Shown here: in pieces, positions 34,496-43,016 of the stretch
How the letters are laid out: each line of letters starts with the position of its first letter
Position numbering within the stretch: the first letter of the stretch is position 1
Assembly: GCF_900114635.1 (NCBI RefSeq)
Contig: NZ_FOTQ01000001.1
Location: 744,001 to 808,000 of the forward strand
Source: Shimia aestuarii
GTDB lineage: Bacteria; Pseudomonadota; Alphaproteobacteria; Rhodobacterales; Rhodobacteraceae
DNA length: 64,000 nt
Reading direction: 5' to 3'
Notes under the pieces: model-generated
The model's input: the letters and a program-made list of their open reading frames with translations, nothing else
What the model was told of the DNA's origin: nothing
Databases searched by the model: none
Made by a program: the position numbers and the translations under genes

Positions 34496-35421
34496 GCCGC
34501 GCCCTCCTTGACCAGCCCGACAAAGATGTCTTCAAGGCTCGATTGTTCCGTGTGGATGTCGCGCAAGGACAACCCGGCGGCCGACAAATCGCCCAAGAGC
34601 CGCGTGATCCCGGTGCTTTCACCCCGTGTGTCATAGGTATAGCGCAGCGCCTGCCCGTCATCGGCAAGCTCCAGCCCATAGGCGGCCAGCGCCTCAGGCA
34701 CGGCCTCAACCGGCTCCTGCAGGTCAATCTGCAGGCACTTCTGCCCCAGCCGCTGCATCAACGCCGTCTTTTCCTCGACCAGCAAGAGCTGCCCGCCATT
34801 GATTACGCCAACCCGGTCGGCAATCGCCTCGGCCTCTTCGATATAATGCGTTGTCAGGATGATCGTCGTACCCTGTGCCTTCATCTCGGCCACGATCTCC
34901 CACATCTCCTTGCGCAGCTCCACGTCCACGCCCGCGGTGGGCTCATCAAGGAACAGCACCTCGGGCTCATGGGCCAGCGCCTTGGCAATAAGGACCCGGC
35001 GCTTCATGCCCCCCGACAGTTCCAGAACCCGCGCGTCGCGTTTATCCCAAAGCGACAGTTGTCGCAGGATACGTTCGATCAGCGCGTCATCCTTGGGCTT
35101 GCCAAACAGCCCGCGCGAAAACGCGACCGTATCCCTGACCTTGGAAAAGGGTTCCAGATTGATCTCCTGCGGCACCAGCCCAATCAGCCGTCGCGCCGCG
35201 CGATAGTCGCGCACCACGTCATGCCCACCAACGGCGATCGTGCCCGACCCCGGGTTGGTGATACCGCAAATTGTTGAAATCAAAGTGGTCTTTCCAGCAC
35301 CATTTGGCCCGAGCAATGCCAGTATCTCGCCCTTGCGGATCGACAGGGTCACGCCTTTCAGCGCCTCGAACCCGCCCGCATAGGTCTTTCGCACATCACT
35401 TATGTCGACAATCGTTTCCAT
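34492..35421 (-). CDS. ABC transporter ATP-binding protein (YadG-like)
   Basis: 309 residues. Walker [10 protein letters not shown] at about residue 36, Q-loop PQEIN, signature LSGGMKRR, Walker [13 protein letters not shown] and the H-loop TTHYIEE are intact. A C-terminal extension of about 90 residues is typical of ABC-2 exporters. I chose the ATG at 35421, where [14 protein letters not shown] begins the ABC domain. The further upstream start adds unrelated residues. Confidence 0.92.
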   Translation of the reverse strand: METIVDISDVRKTYAGGFEALKGVTLSIRKGEILALLGPNGAGKTTLISTICGITNPGSGTIAVGGHDVVRDYRAARRLIGLVPQEINLEPFSKVRDTVAFSRGLFGKPKDDALIERILRQLSLWDKRDARVLELSGGMKRRVLIAKALAHEPEVLFLDEPTAGVDVELRKEMWEIVAEMKAQGTTIILTTHYIEEAEAIADRVGVINGGQLLLVEEKTALMQRLGQKCLQIDLQEPVEAVPEALAAYGLELADDGQALRYTYDTRGESTGITRLLGDLSAAGLSLRDIHTEQSSLEDIFVGLVKEGAA

Positions 35422-35524
35422 CAGTCCCCTCACGCCTTCGCCCGCGCAAGGTATCACCCTCGCGCCAAAGGCCAAGTCGCAAACCAAGAGACCAACCTGT
35501 GCATTCGCGCAGGGTCAGCGGCGC

Positions 35525-36055
35525 TCAGCCGCCCCTAAGTCGCTTGAACAGGCCTTTCTTTTCGCCCTGCTCTTCCTCGGCGTTCTCCGGCACGCCCTCA
35601 GGCTCATCGTCCGCAGGCCCCTCCAGATGCTCCTGAAGGTTGGTAAAGAACTGATCCGCCATTTTCTTGGCAAACCCGTCGATCAACCGCGAGCCCAGCT
35701 GGGCCAGCTTGCCCCCGACTTTCGCGTCCACCTCATAGCTCAGCAAAGTCCCGGTTTCGCTTGCCGCCAGGGTCACGTCCGCCCCCCCCTTGGCAAAACC
35801 GGCAGCGCCGCCCTTGCCTTCGCCGGTCAGTGTCAGGCTTTCCCCTTCGACCATGTTCGAGAGCACGACCTGCCCCTTGAACGTCGCTTTCACGGGGCCA
35901 ACCTTCTGCACCACCACGGCCTCAAACCCGTCCTCGGGCGTCCCGGTCACTTCCTTGGCACCGGGCACACAGGCCTGCAGCACATCCGCACTCAAAAGCG
36001 CCGCCCAGACCTCGGCAACGGGGGCCGCGATTTCGCGCTCATCGCTCATATGCAT
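35525..36055 (-). CDS. CoxG-like SRPBCC protein
   Basis: 176 residues. An SRPBCC (START-like) domain of the CO-dehydrogenase subunit G family: VAEVWAALLSADVLQACVPGAKEV and GESLTLTGEGKGGAAGFAKGGADVTL. A charged tail ends LFKRLRGG. CoxG recruits or matures molybdenum hydroxylases at the membrane, but no such enzyme is encoded nearby, so the partner is unknown. A GGAGGA site lies seven bases before the ATG. It is downstream of the crotonase gene at 36128 by 72 bases. Confidence 0.82.
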   Translation of the reverse strand: MHMSDEREIAAPVAEVWAALLSADVLQACVPGAKEVTGTPEDGFEAVVVQKVGPVKATFKGQVVLSNMVEGESLTLTGEGKGGAAGFAKGGADVTLAASETGTLLSYEVDAKVGGKLAQLGSRLIDGFAKKMADQFFTNLQEHLEGPADDEPEGVPENAEEEQGEKKGLFKRLRGG

Positions 36056-36127
36056 GGGGTGGTCCTCCTCATCTCAACGCGTCGCCAAACTAGGCCCGGC
36101 AGACACCCCGCGCAACCAGACCAAGGT

Positions 36128-37003
36128 CTAACGATTGCGCCGGGGCATTTCCTCGTTCGTGGTCCAGTCAAACGTGCCCTCATCGCGTTCACGCACCGCC
36201 TGTTTCCAGCCCTTCTGCTCGGAGCGTGCCTTGAAGTTCATACCCTCGGGTGAATGCCGCGTGATCCCGTCGAACACCGTGGCAAGTCGCTGCGTCTGGT
36301 TGATCCCGGCCATCTCCACCGCCTGGTTGATCACCATCTTCTGCATTGCCAACTGGTTTACGGGCACACTCGCCATCCGCGCGGCCAGCGCTTCGACCTC
36401 ATCATCCAGCGCGTCCTCAGGCACCGCCTTGAGCACAAGACCCATATCCGCCGCCTCGCGCCCGGTGATCTTGTCCCCGGTCAACAGCATGCGCTTGGCC
36501 TTTTCCGGCCCCAGCCGATAGACCCACATCGCCGTCGTCGGACAGCCCCAGACCCGCGCCGGCATGTACCCGATTTGCGCATCCTCAGCCATGATCGTCA
36601 GGTCGGCACAAAGCGCGATGTCCGATCCGCCCGCCACCGCAAACCCATGCACCTTGCAGACCACCGGCTTCATCGCCCGAAACAAGCTCATGAAATCCTG
36701 CGTGTTTTTCCACATGAACTGGTAATCCTGCATCGGATCCCATGGCATCTCCTGAACGCCCGGATTCGGCCCTTCCGCCTGAGCAAACTCGGTCAGGTCA
36801 TAGCCCGCGCAAAACGCCTCGCCTGCCCCGGAAAGCACCATGACATGTACCTCGGGGTCGGCCTCCGCCTCCGCCACCGCCGCCGCAATCTGGCCCGGCA
36901 TCGCCATTGAAATCGCATTGCGCACTGCGGGCCGGTTCAGGGTAATTCGCCCGATCCGCCCGTCCTTTTCATAGCGCACGTGCACCTCTTCAGCCGAAGT
37001 CAT
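36128..37003 (-). CDS. enoyl-CoA hydratase/isomerase family protein
   Basis: A 291-residue crotonase. SGAGEAFCAGYDL and VCKVHGFAVAGGSDIALCADL form the oxyanion hole. I chose the ATG at 37003, directly after a GGAGGACTTGCA site. It is divergent from a MaoC-hydratase/thiolase pair and shares their regulatory region, which points to acyl-CoA beta-oxidation. The catalytic glutamates of a classic hydratase are not both obvious, so an isomerase or hydrolase role is possible. Confidence 0.87.
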   Translation of the reverse strand: MTSAEEVHVRYEKDGRIGRITLNRPAVRNAISMAMPGQIAAAVAEAEADPEVHVMVLSGAGEAFCAGYDLTEFAQAEGPNPGVQEMPWDPMQDYQFMWKNTQDFMSLFRAMKPVVCKVHGFAVAGGSDIALCADLTIMAEDAQIGYMPARVWGCPTTAMWVYRLGPEKAKRMLLTGDKITGREAADMGLVLKAVPEDALDDEVEALAARMASVPVNQLAMQKMVINQAVEMAGINQTQRLATVFDGITRHSPEGMNFKARSEQKGWKQAVRERDEGTFDWTTNEEMPRRNR

Positions 37004-37153
37004 TGCAAGTCCTCCCTGATCGACTTTCACCCCGCAACTTTGCCGCTCTGCACCCCGTTATGCCCAACCTGACGTGGCGTCTCTTTTTTTCACCCACCCA
37101 CCAATCCCGTGCTTTCCCCCTGAAAAAACGTGGCAATTAACTTATTTTCGCTA

Positions 37154-37172
37154 TGCGGAATAGCATTCCGCA
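37154..37172. promoter_or_regulatory. IclR-type palindromic operator (site A)
   Basis: TGCGGAATAGCATTCCGCA is a perfect 8-3-8 palindrome in the gap between the divergent crotonase and MaoC genes. It sits two bases upstream of a TTGACA -35 (37175-37180). A related site occurs in the divergent region at 45 kb next to an IclR-regulated-looking cluster. Confidence 0.65.
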
Positions 37173-37174
37173 GA

Positions 37175-37203
37175 TTGACACAAGCCAAAAAATTCGCTCT
37201 CAT
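37175..37203 (+). promoter_or_regulatory. promoter of the MaoC/thiolase operon
   Basis: TTGACA (37175-37180), 17-base spacer, TCTCAT (37198-37203). A strong -35 and weak -10 with an operator immediately upstream is the arrangement of an activated promoter. The operator centre would be about -47 from the predicted start. Confidence 0.45.
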
Positions 37204-37248
37204 CCGCCCACAGGAACGAAATGACCAAATTTTCAGGGAGCCGGACCC

Positions 37249-37710
37249 ATGATTGCCAGCCTGCTTGAGCCCAAAGAGGGCGTCGGCCTTGAATACGGCC
37301 TGTCCAAGTGGATTCGCATCGATCAGGCCATGATTGATGCCTTTGCCGACACCACAGGGGATCACCAGTACATTCACACCGACCCGGAAGCGGCCAAGGA
37401 GTCGCCCTTTGGCGGCACCATCGCGCACGGGTTCCTGACCCTTGCCCTCTTGCCGCAGATGGTGGCCGAGGCCGTCCCCAAGACCGCCAATGCCGAAACC
37501 GGGGTCAATTACGGTTTTGACCGCGTCCGCTTTGTCGCCCCGGTGCGCTCGGGGTCCGAGATTCGCGGCCGCTTTACGCTGGCGCGCTACAGTGAACCCC
37601 AGCCCGGCGTTCAGGAAATGATGTGGAACGTCACAGTCGAAATCCGTGGAGAGGACAAGCCCGCCCTCGTGGCGCAGTGGAAAAACCTCTTCTTCGAGAA
37701 AAAAGCCTAA
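37249..37710 (+). CDS. MaoC-like (R)-enoyl-CoA hydratase
   Basis: A 153-residue hot-dog-fold hydratase. The catalytic motif [25 protein letters not shown] contains the Asp/His pair (GD-x-x-x-IH). [12 protein letters not shown] follows. It hydrates enoyl-CoA, complementing or replacing the crotonase step. A CAGGGAG Shine-Dalgarno precedes the ATG. The thiolase begins 24 bases downstream. Confidence 0.9.
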   Translation: MIASLLEPKEGVGLEYGLSKWIRIDQAMIDAFADTTGDHQYIHTDPEAAKESPFGGTIAHGFLTLALLPQMVAEAVPKTANAETGVNYGFDRVRFVAPVRSGSEIRGRFTLARYSEPQPGVQEMMWNVTVEIRGEDKPALVAQWKNLFFEKKA

Positions 37711-37733
37711 TCACCAGCAACAGGACAAGACCC

Positions 37734-38936
37734 ATGCGCGACGCCCTTATTGTCTCCACCGCCCGCACCCCGATCGGCAAGGCCTATCGCGGTGCCTTCA
37801 ACAACACGCAGGCCCAGGAGTTGATCGGCCACGCCGTTAGCCACGCTGTGTCACGCGCCGGTCTCGAAGGACACGAAGTTGACGATTGCATCGTTGGTGC
37901 CGCGATCCAGCAGGGCAGCACCGGGGGCAATATCGCGCGTCAGGCCGTGATCCGCGCAGGACTTCCGGTATCTGTGGCGGGCATGTCGCTCGACCGCCAA
38001 TGCGCCAGCGGCATGATGGCAATTGCCACGGCGGCCAAGCAGGTTGTGCATGACGGTATGGATGTCGTCATCGGCGGCGGCGTCGAATCCGTTTCACTGG
38101 TTCAAAACCAGAACATGCGCACCGACCGCGCGGGAGATCCGTGGATCAAGGAACACAAGCCCGCACTCTACATGACCATGCTGGAAACCGCCGAGATTGT
38201 CGCTGACCGCTATGGCGTCACCCGCGAGGATCAGGACGCCTATGCCCTGCAAAGCCAACAGCGCACCGCCGCGGCACAGACGGCAGGCAAATTTGATGAC
38301 GAGATCGTGCCCCTGACCTCGTCGATGGGCGTGATGGACAAGGAGACCAAGGAAATCTCGTTCCACGAGGTGACGCTAGAAAAAGACGAAGGCAACCGCC
38401 CCGGCACAACGCTTGAAAATCTTCAGGGCCTGCAGCCCGTGTTCAAGGATGGGCAGGTCGTGAAACAAGGCCAGCACATCACCGCAGGCAACGCCTCGCA
38501 ACTGTCTGATGGTGCCTCGGCCTCGGTTGTAATGGAGGCCAAGCTGGCCGAACAGCGCGGCCTGACCCCGCTGGGGCGCTATGTCGGTGTCATGGCCGCC
38601 GGGCTGGAACCCGACGAGATGGGTATAGGCCCGATCCACGCAGTCCCTAAGCTGCTCAAGGCGCATGGGCTGACCATGGACGATATCGGCCTCTGGGAGC
38701 TCAACGAGGCGTTCGCCTGCCAGGTGCTGCATTCCGCGCGCGTGTTGGGCATCCCGAACGAATTGCTCAACGTGAACGGCGGCGCGATTTCCATCGGCCA
38801 CCCCTATGGCATGTCCGGCGCGCGCATGGTCGGCCATGCGCTCATCGAAGGCAAACGCCGGGGCACGAAATACGTGGTCTGTACCATGTGTGTCGGCGGC
38901 GGCATGGGCGCGGCGGGTCTTTTCGAAGTTCTCTGA
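37734..38936 (+). CDS. acetyl-CoA acyltransferase (thiolase)
   Basis: A 400-residue thiolase. The nucleophile Cys90 is in [29 protein letters not shown] holds the catalytic His, and [17 protein letters not shown] holds the second Cys. Degradative thiolase of the acyl-CoA cluster is the likely role. I chose the ATG at 37734 over an internal start within the MaoC gene. A clear intrinsic terminator follows. Confidence 0.94.
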   Translation: MRDALIVSTARTPIGKAYRGAFNNTQAQELIGHAVSHAVSRAGLEGHEVDDCIVGAAIQQGSTGGNIARQAVIRAGLPVSVAGMSLDRQCASGMMAIATAAKQVVHDGMDVVIGGGVESVSLVQNQNMRTDRAGDPWIKEHKPALYMTMLETAEIVADRYGVTREDQDAYALQSQQRTAAAQTAGKFDDEIVPLTSSMGVMDKETKEISFHEVTLEKDEGNRPGTTLENLQGLQPVFKDGQVVKQGQHITAGNASQLSDGASASVVMEAKLAEQRGLTPLGRYVGVMAAGLEPDEMGIGPIHAVPKLLKAHGLTMDDIGLWELNEAFACQVLHSARVLGIPNELLNVNGGAISIGHPYGMSGARMVGHALIEGKRRGTKYVVCTMCVGGGMGAAGLFEVL

Positions 38937-38962
38937 ACACCGTTTCAACGGTGAACTCTTCA

Positions 38963-38989
38963 GGCGGCGCCCCGGTGCCGCCTTTTCTT
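38963..38989 (+). terminator. intrinsic terminator after the thiolase gene
   Basis: GGCGGC(GCC) pairs with (GGT)GCCGCC around a short loop, followed by TTTTCTT. It ends the MaoC-thiolase transcript 27 bases after the stop. Confidence 0.8.
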
Positions 38990-38996
38990 GCGCCGA

Positions 38997-39617
38997 TCAG
39001 CGTTGACGGCGCAGCAGTACAACCCAGACGCGCCGTCGCAGAACCGCCCCAACTGTCACCCAGATCAGAACAGCACACAGCACAGACTTGGAAACGGTCT
39101 CCATGGTGCCCTCGATCAACAGGGCATGCACCACGCTCCCAACCATGATTACGAGGAACAGTGCGGTGTGCAGGATGCGCCACAAGCGCGGGCGCATGGG
39201 TGGCCCCATCGCCGCCAAGCCCGCCGACAGGACCAACGCCCACATCGCCAATACACCCCAGACGGAAAACGGCGTGGGCGAGCGGAACAACAATGCGTCG
39301 ATCATGTCCGGCGGGCTGGTCAGCCACAGCCCCGCCACATGCACCCCCACCAGCGTCAGAACCAACAGGCCGACCCACCTGTGCACACGCCGCGCCCTCT
39401 GGCGCAATAGCCCCGGCAGCTCCGCCGCCGCCAGCAGCGGCTGAAAAACCATGACCGTCATCGCCAGTATCCCTGCAAAACCCGCCACGACATAGGGCGC
39501 GTCCCGCCACTGTAACAGCGGGCTCTGCGTGGCCAGCGCAAACGGCACCATCAGAACACAGGCGCCCGTCCCCCAGATCGCCAGACTGCGCACCTGCTCA
39601 GACCGGGTTAAGCACAA
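38997..39617 (-). CDS. ferric-reductase-like transmembrane protein
   Basis: 206 residues with about six spans. Paired histidines in RRVHRWVGLLVLTLVGVHVAGLW and WRILHTALFLVIMVGSVVHALLI fit haem b ligation in the ferric reductase-like transmembrane family (MsrQ/YedZ relatives). There is no flavin domain. The ATG at 39617 overlaps the upstream gene by 20 bases. A GTG at 39593 would avoid the overlap. Confidence 0.75.
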   Translation of the reverse strand: MCLTRSEQVRSLAIWGTGACVLMVPFALATQSPLLQWRDAPYVVAGFAGILAMTVMVFQPLLAAAELPGLLRQRARRVHRWVGLLVLTLVGVHVAGLWLTSPPDMIDALLFRSPTPFSVWGVLAMWALVLSAGLAAMGPPMRPRLWRILHTALFLVIMVGSVVHALLIEGTMETVSKSVLCAVLIWVTVGAVLRRRVWVVLLRRQR

Positions 39618-40086
39618 AATCCGCCCGAAGTTTTGTGTCCTTCGAACTCTTCATGACAGGGCGCAGGAACACCGTTTCAAATTCGCCGCTGTCATAAGCC
39701 AGATGCCCGTGAGGCTGGCCGAACGCGGGGACGATCTGGGGCATCTCCAGCCGGAATTCGCCCTTATCATTGGTCAGCGTCGCGCCATGGCTGTGCCAGT
39801 CGCGCTCGTGCCCTTCGGTGGTATGCGCCCAGATCTGGATGCGCTGCCCCGCCAGAGGCGCCCCGTCGCCCGCGCGTCGGACCGTCCCATACATCCAGAA
39901 CCCGCCGCCCCCGATCCGTTCGACGATCGGCGCTCCGGGGCGGTAATTGTTCGCCCCGCCCCGCATCGAGCGCGTTGGCGCAAGCGACTTGGCCCGCGCC
40001 GGCGCCAATAGCCCCGACCCGCCCGTCATCAGCGCAGCCCCCCCGGTGACCAACGCGCTCCGCCGTGAAAACAAATGTCTCGCCAT
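39598..40086 (-). CDS. Tat-exported intradiol-dioxygenase-like beta-sandwich protein
   Basis: 162 residues. The N-terminus has a twin-arginine motif (SRRSALVTG) and a hydrophobic Ala/Gly stretch ending APARA. The rest (FWMYGTVRRAGDGAPLAGQRIQIW ... NDKGEFRLEMP) matches the C-terminal beta-sandwich of intradiol ring-cleaving dioxygenases. Whether the iron ligands are complete is unclear. A GGAGG site precedes the ATG at 40086. It is coupled to the ferric-reductase-like gene, suggesting a periplasmic redox pair. Confidence 0.72.
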   Translation of the reverse strand: MARHLFSRRSALVTGGAALMTGGSGLLAPARAKSLAPTRSMRGGANNYRPGAPIVERIGGGGFWMYGTVRRAGDGAPLAGQRIQIWAHTTEGHERDWHSHGATLTNDKGEFRLEMPQIVPAFGQPHGHLAYDSGEFETVFLRPVMKSSKDTKLRADFVLNPV

Positions 40087-40243
40087 CGGGCATCCTCCGA
40101 AACGTGAACTCCTGGCCTCACCATAGCGCAAAAGCGCCTCACAGCCGAAGCCGCCATGTTCACGAAGCGATCACACCTCGGTCAGGTGGGGTCCTCTTGA
40201 CGAAATATCTGCCTAATCTCCATTGCAGATCAGGAGGACCGAC

Positions 40244-40699
40244 ATGCTGACACGCCGTACCACCCTTGGCCTTTTGGCCACCGCCCCACTGGGCCTTGCC
40301 CTCGCGCCCCGCGCCGCCCTTGCGCGCGAACCCGAAGTGTTTCAGAATCCGCTGGCCATCAACGGCTATGACCCGGTGGCCTATTTCACCATGCAGAAAC
40401 CCGTTGCCGGGAGCGATGCCCACAAGCTGATGTGGAACGGCGCGACATGGCTTTTCTCAAGCGCCGAAAACGCCGCAACCTTCGAAGCCAATCCACGCGC
40501 CTATGCCCCTGTCTTTGGGGGCTACTGCGCCTACGCTGCGTCCAAGGGCTATCTCGCCCCCACCATACCAGAGGCATGGACGATCCACGAGAACACGCTC
40601 TACCTCAATTACAACCTGCGCGCGCAGGAGCTTTGGCGGCAGGACATCCCCGGCAATATCGCCAAGGGGCTGGCAAACTGGCCCGGAATACTTGGGTGA
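40244..40699 (+). CDS. Tat-exported YHS-domain protein
   Basis: 151 residues. LTRRTTLGLLATAPLGLALAP is a twin-arginine-type signal. The mature part contains NGYDPVAYFTMQKPVAGS and GGYCAYAASKGYLAPT, characteristic of periplasmic YHS-domain proteins, often linked to metal handling. A CAGGAGG site precedes the ATG at 40244. It stands alone between a Tat-protein gene on the other strand and the convergent acyl-CoA dehydrogenase. Confidence 0.78.
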   Translation: MLTRRTTLGLLATAPLGLALAPRAALAREPEVFQNPLAINGYDPVAYFTMQKPVAGSDAHKLMWNGATWLFSSAENAATFEANPRAYAPVFGGYCAYAASKGYLAPTIPEAWTIHENTLYLNYNLRAQELWRQDIPGNIAKGLANWPGILG

Positions 40700-40705
40700 G
40701 CAAAA

Positions 40706-40740
40706 AGGCGCGGCCCAAAAGGACCGCGCCAGTGTTTTCC
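40706..40740. terminator. bidirectional intrinsic terminator
   Basis: GGCGCGG pairs with CCGCGCC around a short A-rich loop, with AAAAA on the left and GTTTT on the right. It sits between two convergent genes and can serve both strands. Confidence 0.65.
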
Positions 40741-40753
40741 GAAAAGGGACGGA

Positions 40754-41824
40754 TCAGGCCGCGTAGCCCGCCATCACCCGGCTCAGGTGATAATCGGTGT
40801 CACCAAGCTGCGCGTCCAGCATCACCAAACGCTTGGCATAATGGCTAACGGCATATTCCCATGTCATGGCGATCCCGCCATGCATCTGTATCGCCTCTTC
40901 CGCCACCAGCCGCGCCGCGCGGCCCACCATGTTCTTGGCCATCGACGCCGACAGCGCAGCATCGTCACTGCCCAGATCAGCTGCTGCCTTGATCGTGATC
41001 GAACGCGCCTGCTCGATCTCGGTCAGCATGTCGACAGCCCGATGCTGCAACACCTGGAACTTGCCGATCGGAACGCCAAACTGCTTGCGCTGCTTGAGAT
41101 AGTCCACGGTCATGGCATGGGTCACATCCATCGCCCCCACCGCTTCGGCACAGAGCGCAACGATCCCGGCATTCACCGCGTCTTCCAGCGCCGCCGACGC
41201 ATCCGCCAGCAACAGACGCCCCGGCGTGTCGTCGAGCAACACTTCTGCCGCGCCGCCGCCATCCATCATCGCATAGCCCGTCACGCTGGCATCCCCGGCC
41301 TGCACCTCAAAGAGCGCCACCGCGCCGTCCAGCTTGGCCGCAACAAGGAACACATCCGCGACCTGCCCGCCATACACGGTGCTCTTGCGCCCGCTCAGGA
41401 CATGGCCGTCGCCACACGCACTTGCGACAGCGGCAATGTCGTTCACCTCGTAGGGCGCATCCAGCTCGGTGATCGCGACCGCGTATTTCGACGCGCCCGA
41501 GAGCAATGCCTCGCTATCTTCCCCGACAGCGCCCAACAGCCGCGCTGCCATCGCCGCGCCAAGCACGGGCTCGGGGCACAATGCGCGCCCCAGTGCCTCA
41601 AACACCACCGAGATATCAAACCCGGTGCCGCCAAAGCCGCCCGCATCTTCCCCGGCCAGCGCATAGAGCGCGCCCAGTTCCACCAGCTGATCCCATAGCG
41701 CAGGATCATGAAACGGCGCCTCATAGGCCACCTTGTTACGATGCTCGACCGGGTATTGATCCCCGAGAAAGCGGTTCAGCGTGTCCGACAGCATCTGCCG
41801 GTCTTCGGTCAGGTTGAAATCCAT
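40754..41824 (-). CDS. acyl-CoA dehydrogenase, smaller subunit type
   Basis: A 356-residue flavoprotein of the acyl-CoA dehydrogenase fold. The C-terminal AIQMHGGIAMTWEYAVSHYAKR block is typical of the partner subunit in heteromeric enzymes such as ChsE1/ChsE2 of steroid catabolism. It lies three bases after a longer dehydrogenase gene. Proteins paired this way often form alpha2-beta2 tetramers with one FAD site per pair, but that is inference here. Confidence 0.9.
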   Translation of the reverse strand: MDFNLTEDRQMLSDTLNRFLGDQYPVEHRNKVAYEAPFHDPALWDQLVELGALYALAGEDAGGFGGTGFDISVVFEALGRALCPEPVLGAAMAARLLGAVGEDSEALLSGASKYAVAITELDAPYEVNDIAAVASACGDGHVLSGRKSTVYGGQVADVFLVAAKLDGAVALFEVQAGDASVTGYAMMDGGGAAEVLLDDTPGRLLLADASAALEDAVNAGIVALCAEAVGAMDVTHAMTVDYLKQRKQFGVPIGKFQVLQHRAVDMLTEIEQARSITIKAAADLGSDDAALSASMAKNMVGRAARLVAEEAIQMHGGIAMTWEYAVSHYAKRLVMLDAQLGDTDYHLSRVMAGYAA

Positions 41825-41827
41825 CTC

Positions 41828-43015
41828 TCAGAGCTCCAGCATGGTCTTGGTCAGGATGTTGCGCTGGATCTCGTTTGATCCACCGAAAATCGAGGTTTTG
41901 CGATTGTTGAAATAGGTCGCCGCGCTGTGGGCCGTATCGGGCGGTCCGAACATCAGGTTGCCGTCATTCACAAAGCCCGGGAAGGGTGCCGCCGCCGGAC
42001 CCAACGCCCGACGCGCCAGATCGTTTAGTTCCTGGTTGATCACCGTCCCCTTGATCTTGAGGATCGAGGTTTCCGGCCCCGGCGCGCCCTGTTGCTGCGC
42101 TTGGAACAACATCCGCAGGTTGGTGATCTTCATCGCCTCAAGGTCAATCTCGGCCCGCGCGATCCGCGCCGCGAAAAGCGGATCTTCAATCAGCGGCTTG
42201 CCGCCCCGGCGCACCTGCCGGGCCAGCGCCTTGACCTCTTCCAGCGCCTGCATCGACGCGCCCACCCCGGCAATGCCGGTGCGTTCATGGGTCAAAAGGT
42301 ACTTGGCAATCGTCCAGCCCTTGTTCTCCTGTCCGACAAGGTTTCCATAGGGCACCCGCACATCCGTAAAGAACACTTCGTTGACCTCGTGCCCCCCTTC
42401 GATCAGCTTGATCGGGCGCATCTCGATACCCGGTGTCTTGAGATCAACAAGGATGAAGCTGATGCCTTCCTGCTGCTTGGCCTCCGGGTCGGTCCGGCAC
42501 AGGCAGAAGATCCAGTCCGCATGCTGGCCAAGCGTCGTCCATGTCTTCTGACCGTTGATCACCCATTCGTCGCCCTCGCGCACCGCGCGGGTCTTGAGCG
42601 AGGCAAGGTCCGATCCGGCGCCGGGTTCCGAATAGCCCTGACACCACCAATCCGTGCCATCCAGAATACGCGGCAGGTAATGGTCCTGCTGTGCCTTGGT
42701 TCCGAATTTCTGCAGCACCGGCCCCAGCATGCCCAGCCCAAAGGGCACGATCCTCGGCGCATAGGCGCGGTTGCACTCCTCGTCAAAGATATGCTTCTGC
42801 ACCGGGCTCCAGCCGGGGCCGCCAAACTCCTTGGGCCAGATCGTCGCGAGCCAGCCCTTGCTGTTCAGAATGGCGTGCCATTCTTCCATGGTTGCCTTGT
42901 CCAACTCCCCCCCGGCGCGTACTGCGTCCGAGATATGCGCGGGCAGGTTCTCGGCCAGAAAGGCCCGCACCTCGTCGCGAAACGCGATTTCCTCGGCGGA
43001 ATAACTCAGGTCCAT
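41828..43015 (-). CDS. acyl-CoA dehydrogenase, larger subunit type
   Basis: 395 residues. CQGYSEPGAGSDLASLKTRAVREGDEWVINGQKTWTT is the FAD/substrate-binding core. The usual catalytic-Glu loop (Y-E-G-T) reads IFGGSNEIQRNIL, as in the subfamily of heteromeric or long-chain dehydrogenases, so the base must come from elsewhere or the partner. It follows the 3-hydroxyacyl-CoA dehydrogenase gene by one base. Confidence 0.92.
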   Translation of the reverse strand: MDLSYSAEEIAFRDEVRAFLAENLPAHISDAVRAGGELDKATMEEWHAILNSKGWLATIWPKEFGGPGWSPVQKHIFDEECNRAYAPRIVPFGLGMLGPVLQKFGTKAQQDHYLPRILDGTDWWCQGYSEPGAGSDLASLKTRAVREGDEWVINGQKTWTTLGQHADWIFCLCRTDPEAKQQEGISFILVDLKTPGIEMRPIKLIEGGHEVNEVFFTDVRVPYGNLVGQENKGWTIAKYLLTHERTGIAGVGASMQALEEVKALARQVRRGGKPLIEDPLFAARIARAEIDLEAMKITNLRMLFQAQQQGAPGPETSILKIKGTVINQELNDLARRALGPAAAPFPGFVNDGNLMFGPPDTAHSAATYFNNRKTSIFGGSNEIQRNILTKTMLEL

Positions 43016-43016
43016 C